The translations under genes and the position numbers were made by a program. The notes under the pieces were generated by a model, which did not search any database, was not told where the DNA came from, and saw nothing but the letters and a program-made list of their open reading frames with translations. Below are positions 48,516 to 58,569 of a stretch of DNA of 64,000 bases, in pieces (within the stretch, counting starts at the first letter, position 1; every line of letters starts with the position of its first letter). This stretch comes from an uncultured Alphaproteobacteria bacterium (GTDB lineage Bacteria; Pseudomonadota; Alphaproteobacteria; Micavibrionales; Micavibrionaceae): contig CALHAW010000025.1 in the NCBI GenBank assembly GCA_937934135.1, forward strand, positions 1 to 64,000. The letters are read 5' to 3'.

Positions 48516-49202
48516 TTACTCAGATTTGGCTTCTTCGCCGCCTTCTGCTTTTGCTTCACCTTCTTCGCCTTCGGCTGCTTGCTCGCCCTCTTCGCCTTCG
48601 GCACCTTCGGCTGGTTCATCTTCGATGATTGCTTTTGGTGCGGCGATAGCGGCCAATGTAAAGTCACGATCAGAAATCGCAGGCTTCGCCCCTTCTGGCA
48701 TATCTGCATCAGAAATTTTGATTGAATCACCAATAGCAAATTTACCGGCCATATCAACCGTGATTTCATCCGGAATAGAACGGGCCTTACAGATAATATC
48801 AACGTCATAACGAATGATGTTCAAAACACCTTTCTCTTTCACGCCGATTGATTCTTCTTGATTAATGAAGTTCACAGAAACGGCAACCGTAATGGTTGTC
48901 TTGTCATTCACACGTAAGAAATCAACATGCATCACGTTGTCCGTGACAGGGTGTAATTGGATATCCCGCGCAAGCAGCATGTGCTTTTCGCCTTCAACAT
49001 CCATGTCACACAATGTTGTGAACATTTGTCCGCGATTATATTCTCTATTCGCTTCCTTGGTCTGAATTGAAATTGTTACAGGGTCTTTATTATCACCGTA
49101 TATAACGGCGGGTGTCTGTTTATCTCGACGAAGTGCTCGTGCGACCCCCTTACCGGCGCGCTCACGTTTCGTCGCAGACAATGGGTAATGTTTTGTAGCC
49201 AT
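48516..49202 (-). CDS. rplY: 50S ribosomal protein L25/general stress protein Ctc
   Basis: KRERAGKGVARALRRDKQTPAVIYG; HVDFLRV; acidic E/G/A C-terminal tail. Confidence 0.95.
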   Translation of the reverse strand: MATKHYPLSATKRERAGKGVARALRRDKQTPAVIYGDNKDPVTISIQTKEANREYNRGQMFTTLCDMDVEGEKHMLLARDIQLHPVTDNVMHVDFLRVNDKTTITVAVSVNFINQEESIGVKEKGVLNIIRYDVDIICKARSIPDEITVDMAGKFAIGDSIKISDADMPEGAKPAISDRDFTLAAIAAPKAIIEDEPAEGAEGEEGEQAAEGEEGEAKAEGGEEAKSE

Positions 49203-49329
49203 AGCTGCATTCCTTTATAATTCGTCATAAACCCGTAAACGGGCAGGACATTGGTTTAAGTTAAGGCGGCCTCCAGGGGTGTTCCACCTCATAATAATAC
49301 CCCCGCGCATAAACACGAAGACTGGCAGT

Positions 49330-49358
49330 GTATAACAGGCTTTACAGACAGATTTCAA
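49330..49358 (-). promoter_or_regulatory. Putative rplY promoter
   Basis: Reverse strand TTGAAA-N17-TTATAC, leaving a leader of about 120 nt. Confidence 0.5.
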
Positions 49359-49371
49359 GGGAATAATATTG

Positions 49372-49400
49372 TTGACATAACATTTAAGCGTTTCTATAAT
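49372..49400 (+). promoter_or_regulatory. Perfect consensus sigma70 promoter with no downstream same-strand ORF
   Basis: TTGACA-TAACATTTAAGCGTTTC(17)-TATAAT. Confidence 0.75.
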
Positions 49401-49554
49401 CCTGTCATAATTAGTTTTATAAAATCAACGACTTAGAATGATAAATCACACCTCACCCTCTTAAGAACGACTTGAAAGTACTTAAAAACAGAAATAAACA
49501 AAAGAGTGTCTGTTTGTATTCCAAATATAGCAGTCTTTAAAAACCCAAAACCCT

Positions 49555-50487
49555 TTACTTAAACAACGCCGAGATTGAGCGTTCTTCATAGATCCGCTTA
49601 ATCGCTTCACCAATAAGCGGCGCAACGCTTAATTGTTCAATATTATGGGACACACGTACCGCTTCGGTTGCCGCGATTGAATCTGTAATCACCAGGCTCT
49701 CCATCGGGCTTTCCGCCACACGCGCCACCGCGCCGCCAGATAAAACCCCATGCACTACATAAGCATGAACGGCCTTTGCCCCTTTTTCCTTAAGCGCGAC
49801 AGCTGCATTACAAAGCGTTCCAGCTGAATCCACAATATCATCAACCATGATACAGGTTTTACCTTCAACCTCTCCAATAATATTCATAACCTCAGACACG
49901 CCTGCCCGTTCACGGCGTTTATCAATAATCGCCAAATCCGCATGAACACGCTTGGCTAATTGACGCGCACGGACAACGCCGCCCACATCGGGAGAAACCA
50001 TGACAAGCTCTTGCCCTTTAAATTTTGCTTCCATATCGGGCGTCATTGTCGGTGATGCAATTAGGTTATCTGTTGGAATATCAAAGAAGCCCTGAATTTG
50101 CCCCGCATGTAGATCAAGAGTCAAAACCCGATCCGCCCCCGCAGAAGTAATTAAGTTCGCCACTAATTTCGCAGTAATAGGCGTTCTTCCGCCTGTTTTT
50201 CGGTCTTGGCGCGCATAACCATAATATGGCAGCACCGCCGTGATCCGCTTCGCAGATCCCCGCTTTAACGCATCAATCGTGATCAACAGCTCCATTAAAT
50301 TATCATTAACGGGGGACGAAGTGGACTGCACCACAAACACATCTTCCCCACGGACATTTTCCATGATTTCAACAAATACCTCCATATCCGAAAAACGGCG
50401 GATGCTTGCTTTTGTAAGGGGGACAGAGAGATAAGCCGAGATTGCTTCGGCCAATGGTCGGTTGGAATTACCGGCTATAATTTTCAT
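49555..50487 (-). CDS. prs: Ribose-phosphate pyrophosphokinase
   Basis: [64 protein letters not shown]. Confidence 0.97.
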   Translation of the reverse strand: MKIIAGNSNRPLAEAISAYLSVPLTKASIRRFSDMEVFVEIMENVRGEDVFVVQSTSSPVNDNLMELLITIDALKRGSAKRITAVLPYYGYARQDRKTGGRTPITAKLVANLITSAGADRVLTLDLHAGQIQGFFDIPTDNLIASPTMTPDMEAKFKGQELVMVSPDVGGVVRARQLAKRVHADLAIIDKRRERAGVSEVMNIIGEVEGKTCIMVDDIVDSAGTLCNAAVALKEKGAKAVHAYVVHGVLSGGAVARVAESPMESLVITDSIAATEAVRVSHNIEQLSVAPLIGEAIKRIYEERSISALFK

Positions 50488-50582
50488 GTGGCGCTTTCCG
50501 TAACGTCATAATAATTGGATTTAACTGACTGTAAAAAAAGCCCCCTCATAAATCAATGATATATTTGACCTTATAGGGAATT

Positions 50583-51374
50583 TTATCCCTGATTAATACA
50601 AATGGCTGAGATTTGCCGCCCATAATCTGGATCACCCCTATGGGTTTTGCGGCGATAGCTGAAAAATTCTGCCTCCATCGCGCAGGTATCCTCACCCGTG
50701 ATCGTTACTTGGCGCAATCCCGCTTGCGCCAAACGGTTGGCAAGGTATCCTTGAAGATCAAACATCAAATGCCCCTCCCTTTGCGCCGCGCGGAAGAAAT
50801 GCTCATCCGCTGGATCACGCGCCAAAAACGGTTCTTCAAACCCAACGGACACCTCATATGATTTCGGCCCAATGCACGGGCCAACCGCCGCACGGATCGT
50901 CTCTAACACGGCGCCATGCTCCACCATCATGGCAATCGTGCTATCGGTTATCCCTTTTAAGGCACCGCCCCACCCTGCATGCGCCGCCCCAATAACAGGC
51001 GCGCCATTTGGCTTCTCTCCTGCGAATAAAACAGGGCCACAATCTGCCGTTAAAATCCCCAACACCAGTCCCGCTTGATCTGTCACCATCGCATCGGCTT
51101 TTGGTTTTTCGCCGTTAAATTGATCTACAGCATTGATATATATGCATTTTTCACTATGAATCTGCCAAACAGAAATTAACTTTTCTGGCTCTTGACTAAA
51201 ATATGTTGCCACACGCACACGATTTTCTTGCACCGTTTGCGGGTCATCATCTGACCCACTTCCGCAATTCAAACTGGCATAAATTCCTTCGCTCACGCCC
51301 CCTTGCCGCCCAAAAAAGCCATGCTGAATTTTACCATCCTCACCATTCAATCTTTTATCCGCAACAATAATCAT
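50583..51374 (-). CDS. pgeF: Purine nucleoside phosphorylase YfiH/laccase-domain protein
   Basis: HGFFGRQGGVSEGIYASLNCG; TADCGPVLF; GAAHAGWGGALKGI; GPCIGPKSYEV. Confidence 0.93.
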   Translation of the reverse strand: MIIVADKRLNGEDGKIQHGFFGRQGGVSEGIYASLNCGSGSDDDPQTVQENRVRVATYFSQEPEKLISVWQIHSEKCIYINAVDQFNGEKPKADAMVTDQAGLVLGILTADCGPVLFAGEKPNGAPVIGAAHAGWGGALKGITDSTIAMMVEHGAVLETIRAAVGPCIGPKSYEVSVGFEEPFLARDPADEHFFRAAQREGHLMFDLQGYLANRLAQAGLRQVTITGEDTCAMEAEFFSYRRKTHRGDPDYGRQISAICINQG

Positions 51375-52492
51375 ACAAACCCCTCTAACGTAATGGATGG
51401 ATCACTAGACAGCCCAATGACCTTAAACAGCACGCCCATCTCATTTTCTTTTATATTAACGCCGCTCAACCGTTGCACCGCACTTTGTATGTCTTGCGCC
51501 TGTTTTGGTGTCGCATGCGCCCTCAACATTTCCGCCCGCACATCAATCCCAAGCCGCTTCAAGAAGTCCGATTGTGACACAGGCCCATGAACCGTCACAT
51601 TATTTTCCATCGCAATGCGCGCTATTTCCGCAAATTGTATGTGCGACGTGATATCAACCTCTCCGGGGCGCTCTAACACATCAACTATTTTATGGGTTTT
51701 AACGGCCTGAATCGTATCAGAAGGGACAAGATAGGCAGAACCATAATCCAGGAATAATGCGCTACCTCCTTGTTTTAAAAGGATAGCAGAGGTATTTTTT
51801 ATAAACTCTTGTTGTTCAAGTGATACTTCAATTTGATCCCCTAACTGTGGTTCAATTAACAAGCGCGGGATTAAAGATAAAACCGCTTTATCGGCTCTTT
51901 TTTCATATAACCGAAGCGTATCGTTTATATTAATATCAATACAAATTTCGCGCCACTCCGTTCCGTTAAAATTCATTTGACGCACCGGTAATGCGTCAAG
52001 AAACTCGTTTCCAATGATAATAGTAGGATATTCAAACATATCCGGCTCAACCCCATCGCACCATGTTGGTGCATATTGACCCAATGCTTGTTTTTGCTTC
52101 TCCTTCAATACGGGACTACACTCCAACAGGCGCAACTGCATCGCATCATGAAAACCCGCTACGTGCTTCGTCGCCCGTAACGCGTCACACATCAACGTCC
52201 CGCGCCCTGGCCCACATTCCATCAAGATAAACGGATCAGGCTGCCCCAGCTTCATCCAGCAATCTGCCACCCACGCTCCTATTAACTCGCCAAAAATCTG
52301 CGATATCTCTGGCGCAGTGATGAAATCCCCCTCTGCCCCCAACGGATCGCGCGTCATGTAATATCCATGCGTTGGATGTGCCAAACACAACCCCATATAA
52401 GTCCCCATATCCATTGGCCCATCGGCCTTGATCCGTTCAACGATAATCTTTTCTAATGGGGTGGCTTTATGCGGGGTCATCGGCATGATCAT
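51371..52492 (-). CDS. MidA/NDUFAF7-family SAM-dependent methyltransferase
   Basis: GYYMTRDPLGAEGDFITAPEISQIFGELIGAW; MECGPGRGTLM; GNEFLDALPVRQ. Confidence 0.93.
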   Translation of the reverse strand: MIMPMTPHKATPLEKIIVERIKADGPMDMGTYMGLCLAHPTHGYYMTRDPLGAEGDFITAPEISQIFGELIGAWVADCWMKLGQPDPFILMECGPGRGTLMCDALRATKHVAGFHDAMQLRLLECSPVLKEKQKQALGQYAPTWCDGVEPDMFEYPTIIIGNEFLDALPVRQMNFNGTEWREICIDININDTLRLYEKRADKAVLSLIPRLLIEPQLGDQIEVSLEQQEFIKNTSAILLKQGGSALFLDYGSAYLVPSDTIQAVKTHKIVDVLERPGEVDITSHIQFAEIARIAMENNVTVHGPVSQSDFLKRLGIDVRAEMLRAHATPKQAQDIQSAVQRLSGVNIKENEMGVLFKVIGLSSDPSITLEGFV

Positions 52493-52497
52493 GCGCG

Positions 52498-53289
52498 CTA
52501 TTTCTGTAACGGCTTCATCAATGCATATCCTATCACACCCACACCAAGGGCGAACATCGGAATACTCAACAACTGCCCCATGGATGCTTGGCCGATAATA
52601 AAGCCCAAATGCGCATCGGGTTGCCTAAACTGTTCTACGAATAATCTAAACATGGCATAGCCCACCAAAAACGCGCCTGTGACAATTCCTGGCTCCAACT
52701 TTTTTCGGGCTAGAACATTGAGAATAAAGAATAAAATCGCCCCTTCTAATATCGCTTCGTATATTTGGCTGGGGTGACGGGGCAATAATCCACCCTGGGG
52801 AAACACAACACCCCATGGCTGTTCCGTTGTACGTCCAAATAATTCCCCATTAATAAAATTGGCAATACGGCCAAAGAACAAACCAATCGGCACCACCGCA
52901 CACACAATATCAGACAGGCGTAATAATGGTATCTTTCGCTTCCACGCATAGGCCAGCAACGCCACAATAACCCCCATTGCACCGCCATGAAACGCCATGC
53001 CGCCTTCCCAAACCTTCAATGCATCCAATGGGTTATCGGCATATAAGGCCGGTTGATAGAACAACACATACCCAATGCGCCCCCCTAAAATAACTCCCAA
53101 AATCGCCCAGGGCAGAAAATCATCAATATCGGTCTTATGAGGGCGCTTGCCTTCATGAAAACCACACAGATAAAGCGCATAACGCCAACCAAGCAAAAAA
53201 CCCGCTAAATAAGCGAGCGAATACCAACGGACGACCAACGGGCCAATTTCCAAAGCAATGGGGTCAATATCGGGGAATGGGAGGCTCAT
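52498..53289 (-). CDS. lgt: Prolipoprotein diacylglyceryl transferase
   Basis: VRWYSLAYLAGFLLGW; GGRIGYVLFY; GMAFHGGAMGV; GRIANFINGELFGRTT; HPSQIYEA. Confidence 0.97.
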   Translation of the reverse strand: MSLPFPDIDPIALEIGPLVVRWYSLAYLAGFLLGWRYALYLCGFHEGKRPHKTDIDDFLPWAILGVILGGRIGYVLFYQPALYADNPLDALKVWEGGMAFHGGAMGVIVALLAYAWKRKIPLLRLSDIVCAVVPIGLFFGRIANFINGELFGRTTEQPWGVVFPQGGLLPRHPSQIYEAILEGAILFFILNVLARKKLEPGIVTGAFLVGYAMFRLFVEQFRQPDAHLGFIIGQASMGQLLSIPMFALGVGVIGYALMKPLQK

Positions 53290-53388
53290 ATTATTTTTTC
53301 CTTATGTCCTGATTTATACGTGGATAGCTCGCCTACGACAACCGTTCCTTATTGTCTCTCCCCATGATTGTGGTAAAAACTTATCATC

Positions 53389-53610
53389 ATGAAAGACACT
53401 TCTCATATTATTGACGATCTTGCCAAACTTGCTGGCGGCGCCGCGGGTATCGCAGGCAGCCTTCAACAACAAATCCGCAGCGATATTAAAACCCGTATTG
53501 ACGACATGGCCAGCCAAATGGATCTTGTCCCGCGTGAGGATTTTGATAGATTAGAGGCACTTATCCAAACTCTCGAAAGCCGCATTGAAGAATTGGAAAA
53601 TAAAAAGTGA
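53389..53610 (+). CDS. BMFP/UbiK-like accessory coiled-coil protein
   Basis: IDDLAKLAGGAAGIAGSLQQQIRSDIKTRIDDMASQMDLVPREDFDRLEALIQTLESRIEELE. Confidence 0.9.
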   Translation: MKDTSHIIDDLAKLAGGAAGIAGSLQQQIRSDIKTRIDDMASQMDLVPREDFDRLEALIQTLESRIEELENKK

Positions 53611-54155
53611 CGACCAACAACGAACAAATCAAAATTGACCTTTATAGTGACGTTTCCAACCCGTTAGACGGCGTTGAAGAAATTATGATGAATAATGATT
53701 GGGTCTATAACCGCGTGGCTGATGATGAAATGACTGTGACAATCTCGAGCGAGCAAGGGCATTATAAGCTCCGCTTCCTCTGGCAGGATGAATTTTCCGC
53801 GATGCAACTTACATGCATGCCAGACATCACAATCTCTCCCAATAAATGCGATATGGCCGCACAAACATTACAAACCATCAATTCTGGCCTATGGCTTGGC
53901 CATTTTGACTTACAAAAAGATATGTCTGGCGAATTTGGGGGCGGCTCTGACGACATGATGATCTGCTTTCGCCACACCAGCCTGTTTCGCGGAAACGTCG
54001 AAAGCTCGGGCGTAGAACATATGGAAGACGTCATTGATGTCGCCATCGCCGAGTGCGAGCGCTATTATATGACGCTTGATCTTCTATCGCGCACAACAGC
54101 GCATGATGATCAGACTCTCACCCTTGCCATGATGGAAACACAAGGGCAATCTTAG
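53607..54155 (+). CDS. YbjN-domain protein
   Basis: NPLDGVEEIMMNNDWVYNRVADDEMTVTISSEQGHYKLRFLWQDEFSAMQLTC. Confidence 0.88.
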   Translation: MTTNNEQIKIDLYSDVSNPLDGVEEIMMNNDWVYNRVADDEMTVTISSEQGHYKLRFLWQDEFSAMQLTCMPDITISPNKCDMAAQTLQTINSGLWLGHFDLQKDMSGEFGGGSDDMMICFRHTSLFRGNVESSGVEHMEDVIDVAIAECERYYMTLDLLSRTTAHDDQTLTLAMMETQGQS

Positions 54156-54175
54156 ATGCATTTGAGCGTCACATC

Positions 54176-55009
54176 ATGACCCCTTCACCTCGCAGCAAAT
54201 TAAACGTCACCATCATCGGATGTGGGAAAATGGGCGCAGCGATGATTCACGGATGGATCAAGGCTGATTTATTACAGAGCATTGGAATCATTGACCCTTT
54301 TGACCCACCGAAATCGATTCATACGGCCCTTCAAAGATTCGATAATGCGTTTCATGTGAAACAAGCAGGGCGCGTGACGTTCGAACGTTCCGACATTGTC
54401 GTACTTGCCACCAAACCTCAGATCATGGATGACCTGCTTGTGACCCTTACAGATTTAATCCCCGAAGGCGTCCCTGTCCTATCCATTGCTGCAGGCAAGG
54501 ATATCGTTTATTTCCAAAAACATCTTGGTACGGATCGCCCCATCATCCGCACCATGCCCAACACCCCTGCTTCCATTGGCAAAGGGATCACCGCATTGAT
54601 GGGGGCAAATATCACAGATCACCATAAACAAATCGCCAGCCATCTTTTTAACGCGCTGGGGGAAACAATATGGCTCGACGATGAATCGCTTATGGATGCT
54701 GTTACCGCCATATCAGGCAGTGGCCCTGCCTATGTGTTTTATCTTATTGAAGCCCTCGCCAAGGCGGGCGAAAAAATTGGGCTTTCTGCCGGTCAATCCA
54801 TGCAGCTTGCAAGACAAACCGTGATTGGCGCAGCCGCATTGGCGGAGAGTGAAGACAACGCTGAGGCAAGCACTTTACGCAAAAACGTCACCAGCCCCGC
54901 CGGCACAACCGAAGCCGCCCTTAATGTGCTTATGAATGGAGAACTTCAAGATATCCTTGAAAAAACCGTCACTGCCGCCCGCAATCGCGGCAAAGAGTTA
55001 TCCAATTAA
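54176..55009 (+). CDS. proC: Pyrroline-5-carboxylate reductase
   Basis: IIGCGKMGAAMIHGW; TMPNTPASIGKGITAL; AISGSGPAYVFYLIEAL; TSPAGTTEAAL. Confidence 0.97.
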   Translation: MTPSPRSKLNVTIIGCGKMGAAMIHGWIKADLLQSIGIIDPFDPPKSIHTALQRFDNAFHVKQAGRVTFERSDIVVLATKPQIMDDLLVTLTDLIPEGVPVLSIAAGKDIVYFQKHLGTDRPIIRTMPNTPASIGKGITALMGANITDHHKQIASHLFNALGETIWLDDESLMDAVTAISGSGPAYVFYLIEALAKAGEKIGLSAGQSMQLARQTVIGAAALAESEDNAEASTLRKNVTSPAGTTEAALNVLMNGELQDILEKTVTAARNRGKELSN

Positions 55010-55018
55010 ATCAATGCT

Positions 55019-55702
55019 CTACATCGAGACAATCAATTTACGCGGTTTATTCTTCGGATAGGATACATCCGCACCGCGCAGGTAAACGGGGTTAAGTGTT
55101 CCCTCTTCTTGTGCCAACGCATAAGCCACCATCACTTCAGGATCGGGTTGGATTATATTATCTAATAGATTCAACGCTGTAGCATTTTCATTTTCGAAAC
55201 GCTCCAGACAGTCACCACCGATTTTAAATTCTTCGAACGGTGAATTATCTAATATTGTCAATGCATTAGATATTATCGGTTCGCCAACGGCTTGGCCTTT
55301 CACATCATAATATTGACCATAGAAATCTTGCCGTTTTGTTTCCAACACAATGAGCATTGGTACGCTTGATGTGTAATGATGTGCCATTAAATTGAGCGTA
55401 CTCATCGCTATTGTGGGGAGATCAAGGGCGAGCGCCAAACTGCGTGCGGCGCTTAACCCAATACGTAATCCTGTAAAAGACCCAGGGCCAACTGTACAGG
55501 AAATTTTATCTAGAACGCTGAAATCACTAGATAATTCTTTTAAAACTTCTTGAATTGTTGGAATGAGCAGTGCCGCTTGCTCACGCTGCATCGGCATTTT
55601 TCGCCCTGCAAACTGACCATCAACCTGCACACCAACAGATATGCCGCCCAATGCCGTATCTATGGCTAATATATTATTGGTAATAGTAGCTAAAGCATTC
55701 AT
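55019..55702 (-). CDS. tsaB: tRNA threonylcarbamoyladenosine biosynthesis protein TsaB
   Basis: ILAIDTALGGISVGV; GPGSFTGLRIGLSAARSLALAL. Confidence 0.93.
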   Translation of the reverse strand: MNALATITNNILAIDTALGGISVGVQVDGQFAGRKMPMQREQAALLIPTIQEVLKELSSDFSVLDKISCTVGPGSFTGLRIGLSAARSLALALDLPTIAMSTLNLMAHHYTSSVPMLIVLETKRQDFYGQYYDVKGQAVGEPIISNALTILDNSPFEEFKIGGDCLERFENENATALNLLDNIIQPDPEVMVAYALAQEEGTLNPVYLRGADVSYPKNKPRKLIVSM

Positions 55703-55723
55703 ATTGCTTCACTTTTTTTAACC

Positions 55724-56290
55724 TCATCCAACCTGCCGTACCTCAAGCACTTCGGGTATATAATGACGCAACATATTCTCGATACCGCTTTTAAGGGTTA
55801 CTGTCGCACTGGGGCAGCCCGCGCATGCACCGCGCATTTGTAAATAAACAATGCCTTGCTCAAACCGTTCAAAAACAATATCGCCACCATCCATGGCAAC
55901 TTGTGGTCTGACGCGCTCCTCGATTAGAACTTTGATTTGCTTCACTATTTCATCATCCAGCGTATCATCTGAACCGTCATTATCTTTTTCTTGTGGATCC
56001 ATACCGTCCCGAAAAAGCGGAAAGCCGGTCATATAGTGATCCATAATCGCGGCCATGATGCGTGTGTTTAAACCACTCCATTCGGTGTCCTCATCCTTGG
56101 TCACAGACACAAAGTCAGAACCGAAGAAAACACTCGCTACACCATTGAGTCCAATTATTTTTTGCGCAAGTTGTGAGCAGGAAGCCTCTTCCATAGATTT
56201 AAATTCCGCTACGCCGCGTTTCATCACTTCTTGTCCAGGAAGAAATTTAACAGTACTCGGGTTCGGTGTTTCTTGAGTTTGTATAAACAT
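55724..56290 (-). CDS. NifU family Fe-S scaffold protein (Nfu type)
   Basis: TQETPNPSTVKFLPG; C-term DGGDIVFERFEQGIVYLQMRGACAGCPSATVTLKSGIENML. Confidence 0.95.
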   Translation of the reverse strand: MFIQTQETPNPSTVKFLPGQEVMKRGVAEFKSMEEASCSQLAQKIIGLNGVASVFFGSDFVSVTKDEDTEWSGLNTRIMAAIMDHYMTGFPLFRDGMDPQEKDNDGSDDTLDDEIVKQIKVLIEERVRPQVAMDGGDIVFERFEQGIVYLQMRGACAGCPSATVTLKSGIENMLRHYIPEVLEVRQVG

Positions 56291-56351
56291 GATGGATAAC
56301 TAACAGATAAAGAACCAAATTAAAAGGGTCATTCGCGCCACGATATGCGAC

Positions 56352-57008
56352 TTAATATCTCACAGTTCCTTCTGGCCCCGTCTGCGCCCAAAAATAAAGA
56401 TCTGCGCCTTTTAAAAAGTCAGTATAATGCCCCGTCTTGCGTTCATTATGAACTTTCTTAAAATCGACTGATTTAATGATACTTTTAAAATTATCCTCCC
56501 ACACGCTATAAGTATGCCTGCGCGACGAACATTCAATCACATAAAGCGTATCATAATAAAGCGAAGCAAACATGATGCCGCGGCGTTGTTCACGTGCCGT
56601 ACCGTTATGGTGTGAATAAGTCGCAGTGGCATAACTGGCCAGCCAACGCCCTAAACCAGCGCCATCATAAACACGATCCAGCGCATAATTATCGTAATGC
56701 CCCATGTAAGATTCCCAAAATGAGGTACTCACGGCCACTTTCTGCACCGCATCCCCTAATTCTGGCGGATAAATGACATAGCGCTTATCTTCATTGGTTT
56801 TAATTGTACATACGGGGTCATCCCCGCCAGCCGGTCCAGAAATGGTTAGAACATCACGCGGATTACGGTTATTTTGCACTTTCCATGTATCAGGGAAAGA
56901 CAGGCTCAAACGGCTCTGCGCATCTTGCCAGACAAAATAATCCGCCTTTACGGATACAGGGACACCTACCAAAAGTAAAAAAAGAAAAAGCCTCAAATAC
57001 ATGTTCAT
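56352..57008 (-). CDS. Secreted protein of unknown function
   Basis: Signal peptide LRLFLFLLLVGVPVSVKADYF; soluble remainder. Confidence 0.7.
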   Translation of the reverse strand: MNMYLRLFLFLLLVGVPVSVKADYFVWQDAQSRLSLSFPDTWKVQNNRNPRDVLTISGPAGGDDPVCTIKTNEDKRYVIYPPELGDAVQKVAVSTSFWESYMGHYDNYALDRVYDGAGLGRWLASYATATYSHHNGTAREQRRGIMFASLYYDTLYVIECSSRRHTYSVWEDNFKSIIKSVDFKKVHNERKTGHYTDFLKGADLYFWAQTGPEGTVRY

Positions 57009-57053
57009 AGGAATCAGTATACCCCGAGGGTCATTTCATGAAAATGTATTATT

Positions 57054-57413
57054 TTAAGGCGCTGGCTTAAGGACGCTCGCTTTAGATGCCAACATGGGGT
57101 AACTATCAAAAACAGCGTTAATGATATGACTTACAACACTTTTAGAAAACGGCTTAGAAATTGTATCTCTGGTCATGCCTTGTTTCATTAAGGTAGCGAT
57201 ATATTGCGCGGCTTCCGCAGGATCGCCCATTATTTGCACCTGTTTCTCTTCATCATGCATAATGACACTTCCAGCAGGCAAGAGCTGAAGAAGCTCTTCC
57301 ATCCAAGGGGCATTGCTATCGCAATACTCCCTATATGTTGTATTATATTCGGCTGATAATCCGCTTAAACGAACACGGTCTGACTCGGCAAACAATTCTG
57401 ACACAACACACAC
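57054..57413 (-). CDS. Orphan protein, 119 aa
   Basis: Intact ORF, GTG start preceded by AAAAGG; no family recognised. Confidence 0.5.
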   Translation of the reverse strand: MCVVSELFAESDRVRLSGLSAEYNTTYREYCDSNAPWMEELLQLLPAGSVIMHDEEKQVQIMGDPAEAAQYIATLMKQGMTRDTISKPFSKSVVSHIINAVFDSYPMLASKASVLKPAP

Positions 57414-57561
57414 CCTTTTATTGTTTAATTATAATAATTAATTAATTTCCCTCATAAAACACTGATTTGGGGGAAGATTTCAACCATAAATTGGCGTGCA
57501 TCAGCTATCTTGTTGAAAATAAATAGGTATTTTATGTAAATAATTTTAAATGTTTAAAAAT

Positions 57562-58566
57562 TTAAGACCAAAAGCCCATAATTTCCATCACACCGTTTAA
57601 GGTCGGTTCGGCCAATTCATTGGCGCGGTCATTCCCTACCTTCAAGATTTTATCCAATTCCGCCGTATCATCCATCAATTCATTCATGCGCGAAGTGATG
57701 GGTGATAATTTTGCTACCGCCAAATCAGACAAGGCAGTTTTAAGGTCAGAAAATTGCTTACCGCCAAATTCATTCATCACGGCGTCTTTCGATGTGTCAG
57801 ACAGGGCCGCGTAAATACCTATTAAATTAAGCGCTTCGGCGCGCCCTTGCGCTTCGGCGGCGTTCGCAGGCACCATGCCTGCATCGGTTTTGGCTTTCTT
57901 AAATTTTTGCGCAATCATATCTGCATCATCGGTCAGGTTAATCCGCGTCATATCACTCTCGGCAGATTTACTCATCTTTTGTGTACCATCACGTAGACTC
58001 ATCACCCGTGTGGCCTCGCCGGTAATAAAAGGTTCTGGGATGGTAAAAAATTCGCGCTTGGCGTGATGTTGGTTAAATGAAATTGCAATATCACGCGTCA
58101 ATTCAAGGTGCTGTTTCTGATCATCCCCCACGGGAACATGCGTTGCCTGATACAGCAAAATATCCGCCGCCATCAAAACAGGATAGCTATACAGGCCAAG
58201 GGACGCTTGATCCTTCTTCTTCCCTGCTTTTTCCTTAAACTGCGTCATGCGGTTCAACCACCCCATCGGCGTCAGACAATTTAAAACCCATGCCAACTGC
58301 GCATGTGCAGGCACCGCGCTTTGCGTGAAGATAAAGGATTTCTTCGGATCAATACCCGCCGCAATATAGGCCGCCGCCGTTTCCCGCGTTGATTGACGCA
58401 AAATTTGCGGGTCTTGGGGGACTGTAATGGCATGCAAATCAACCACGCCATACAGGCACTCCGCCCCTTCTTCTTGAAGCTTCACGTAATTCACCAACGC
58501 TCCCAAATAATTACCCAGTTGGAGCTTATTAGTCGGTTGCATACAAGATAGAATACGTTTGGTCAT
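57562..58566 (-). CDS. trpS: Tryptophanyl-tRNA synthetase
   Basis: CMQPTNKLQLGNYLGAL (HIGH-like); KMSKS; PVLMAADILLYQATHVPVGDDQKQHLELTRDIA. Confidence 0.97.
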   Translation of the reverse strand: MTKRILSCMQPTNKLQLGNYLGALVNYVKLQEEGAECLYGVVDLHAITVPQDPQILRQSTRETAAAYIAAGIDPKKSFIFTQSAVPAHAQLAWVLNCLTPMGWLNRMTQFKEKAGKKKDQASLGLYSYPVLMAADILLYQATHVPVGDDQKQHLELTRDIAISFNQHHAKREFFTIPEPFITGEATRVMSLRDGTQKMSKSAESDMTRINLTDDADMIAQKFKKAKTDAGMVPANAAEAQGRAEALNLIGIYAALSDTSKDAVMNEFGGKQFSDLKTALSDLAVAKLSPITSRMNELMDDTAELDKILKVGNDRANELAEPTLNGVMEIMGFWS

Positions 58567-58569
58567 GGC

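Noticed and set aside
48526-48810. 94-aa + strand Ser/Pro/Ala ORF
   Set aside because: Antisense to the acidic tail of rplY; low-complexity artefact.
49438-49464. 8-codon leader peptide ATG ATA AAT CAC ACC TCA CCC TCT TAA after the consensus promoter
   Set aside because: No Shine-Dalgarno and no same-strand gene downstream to attenuate.
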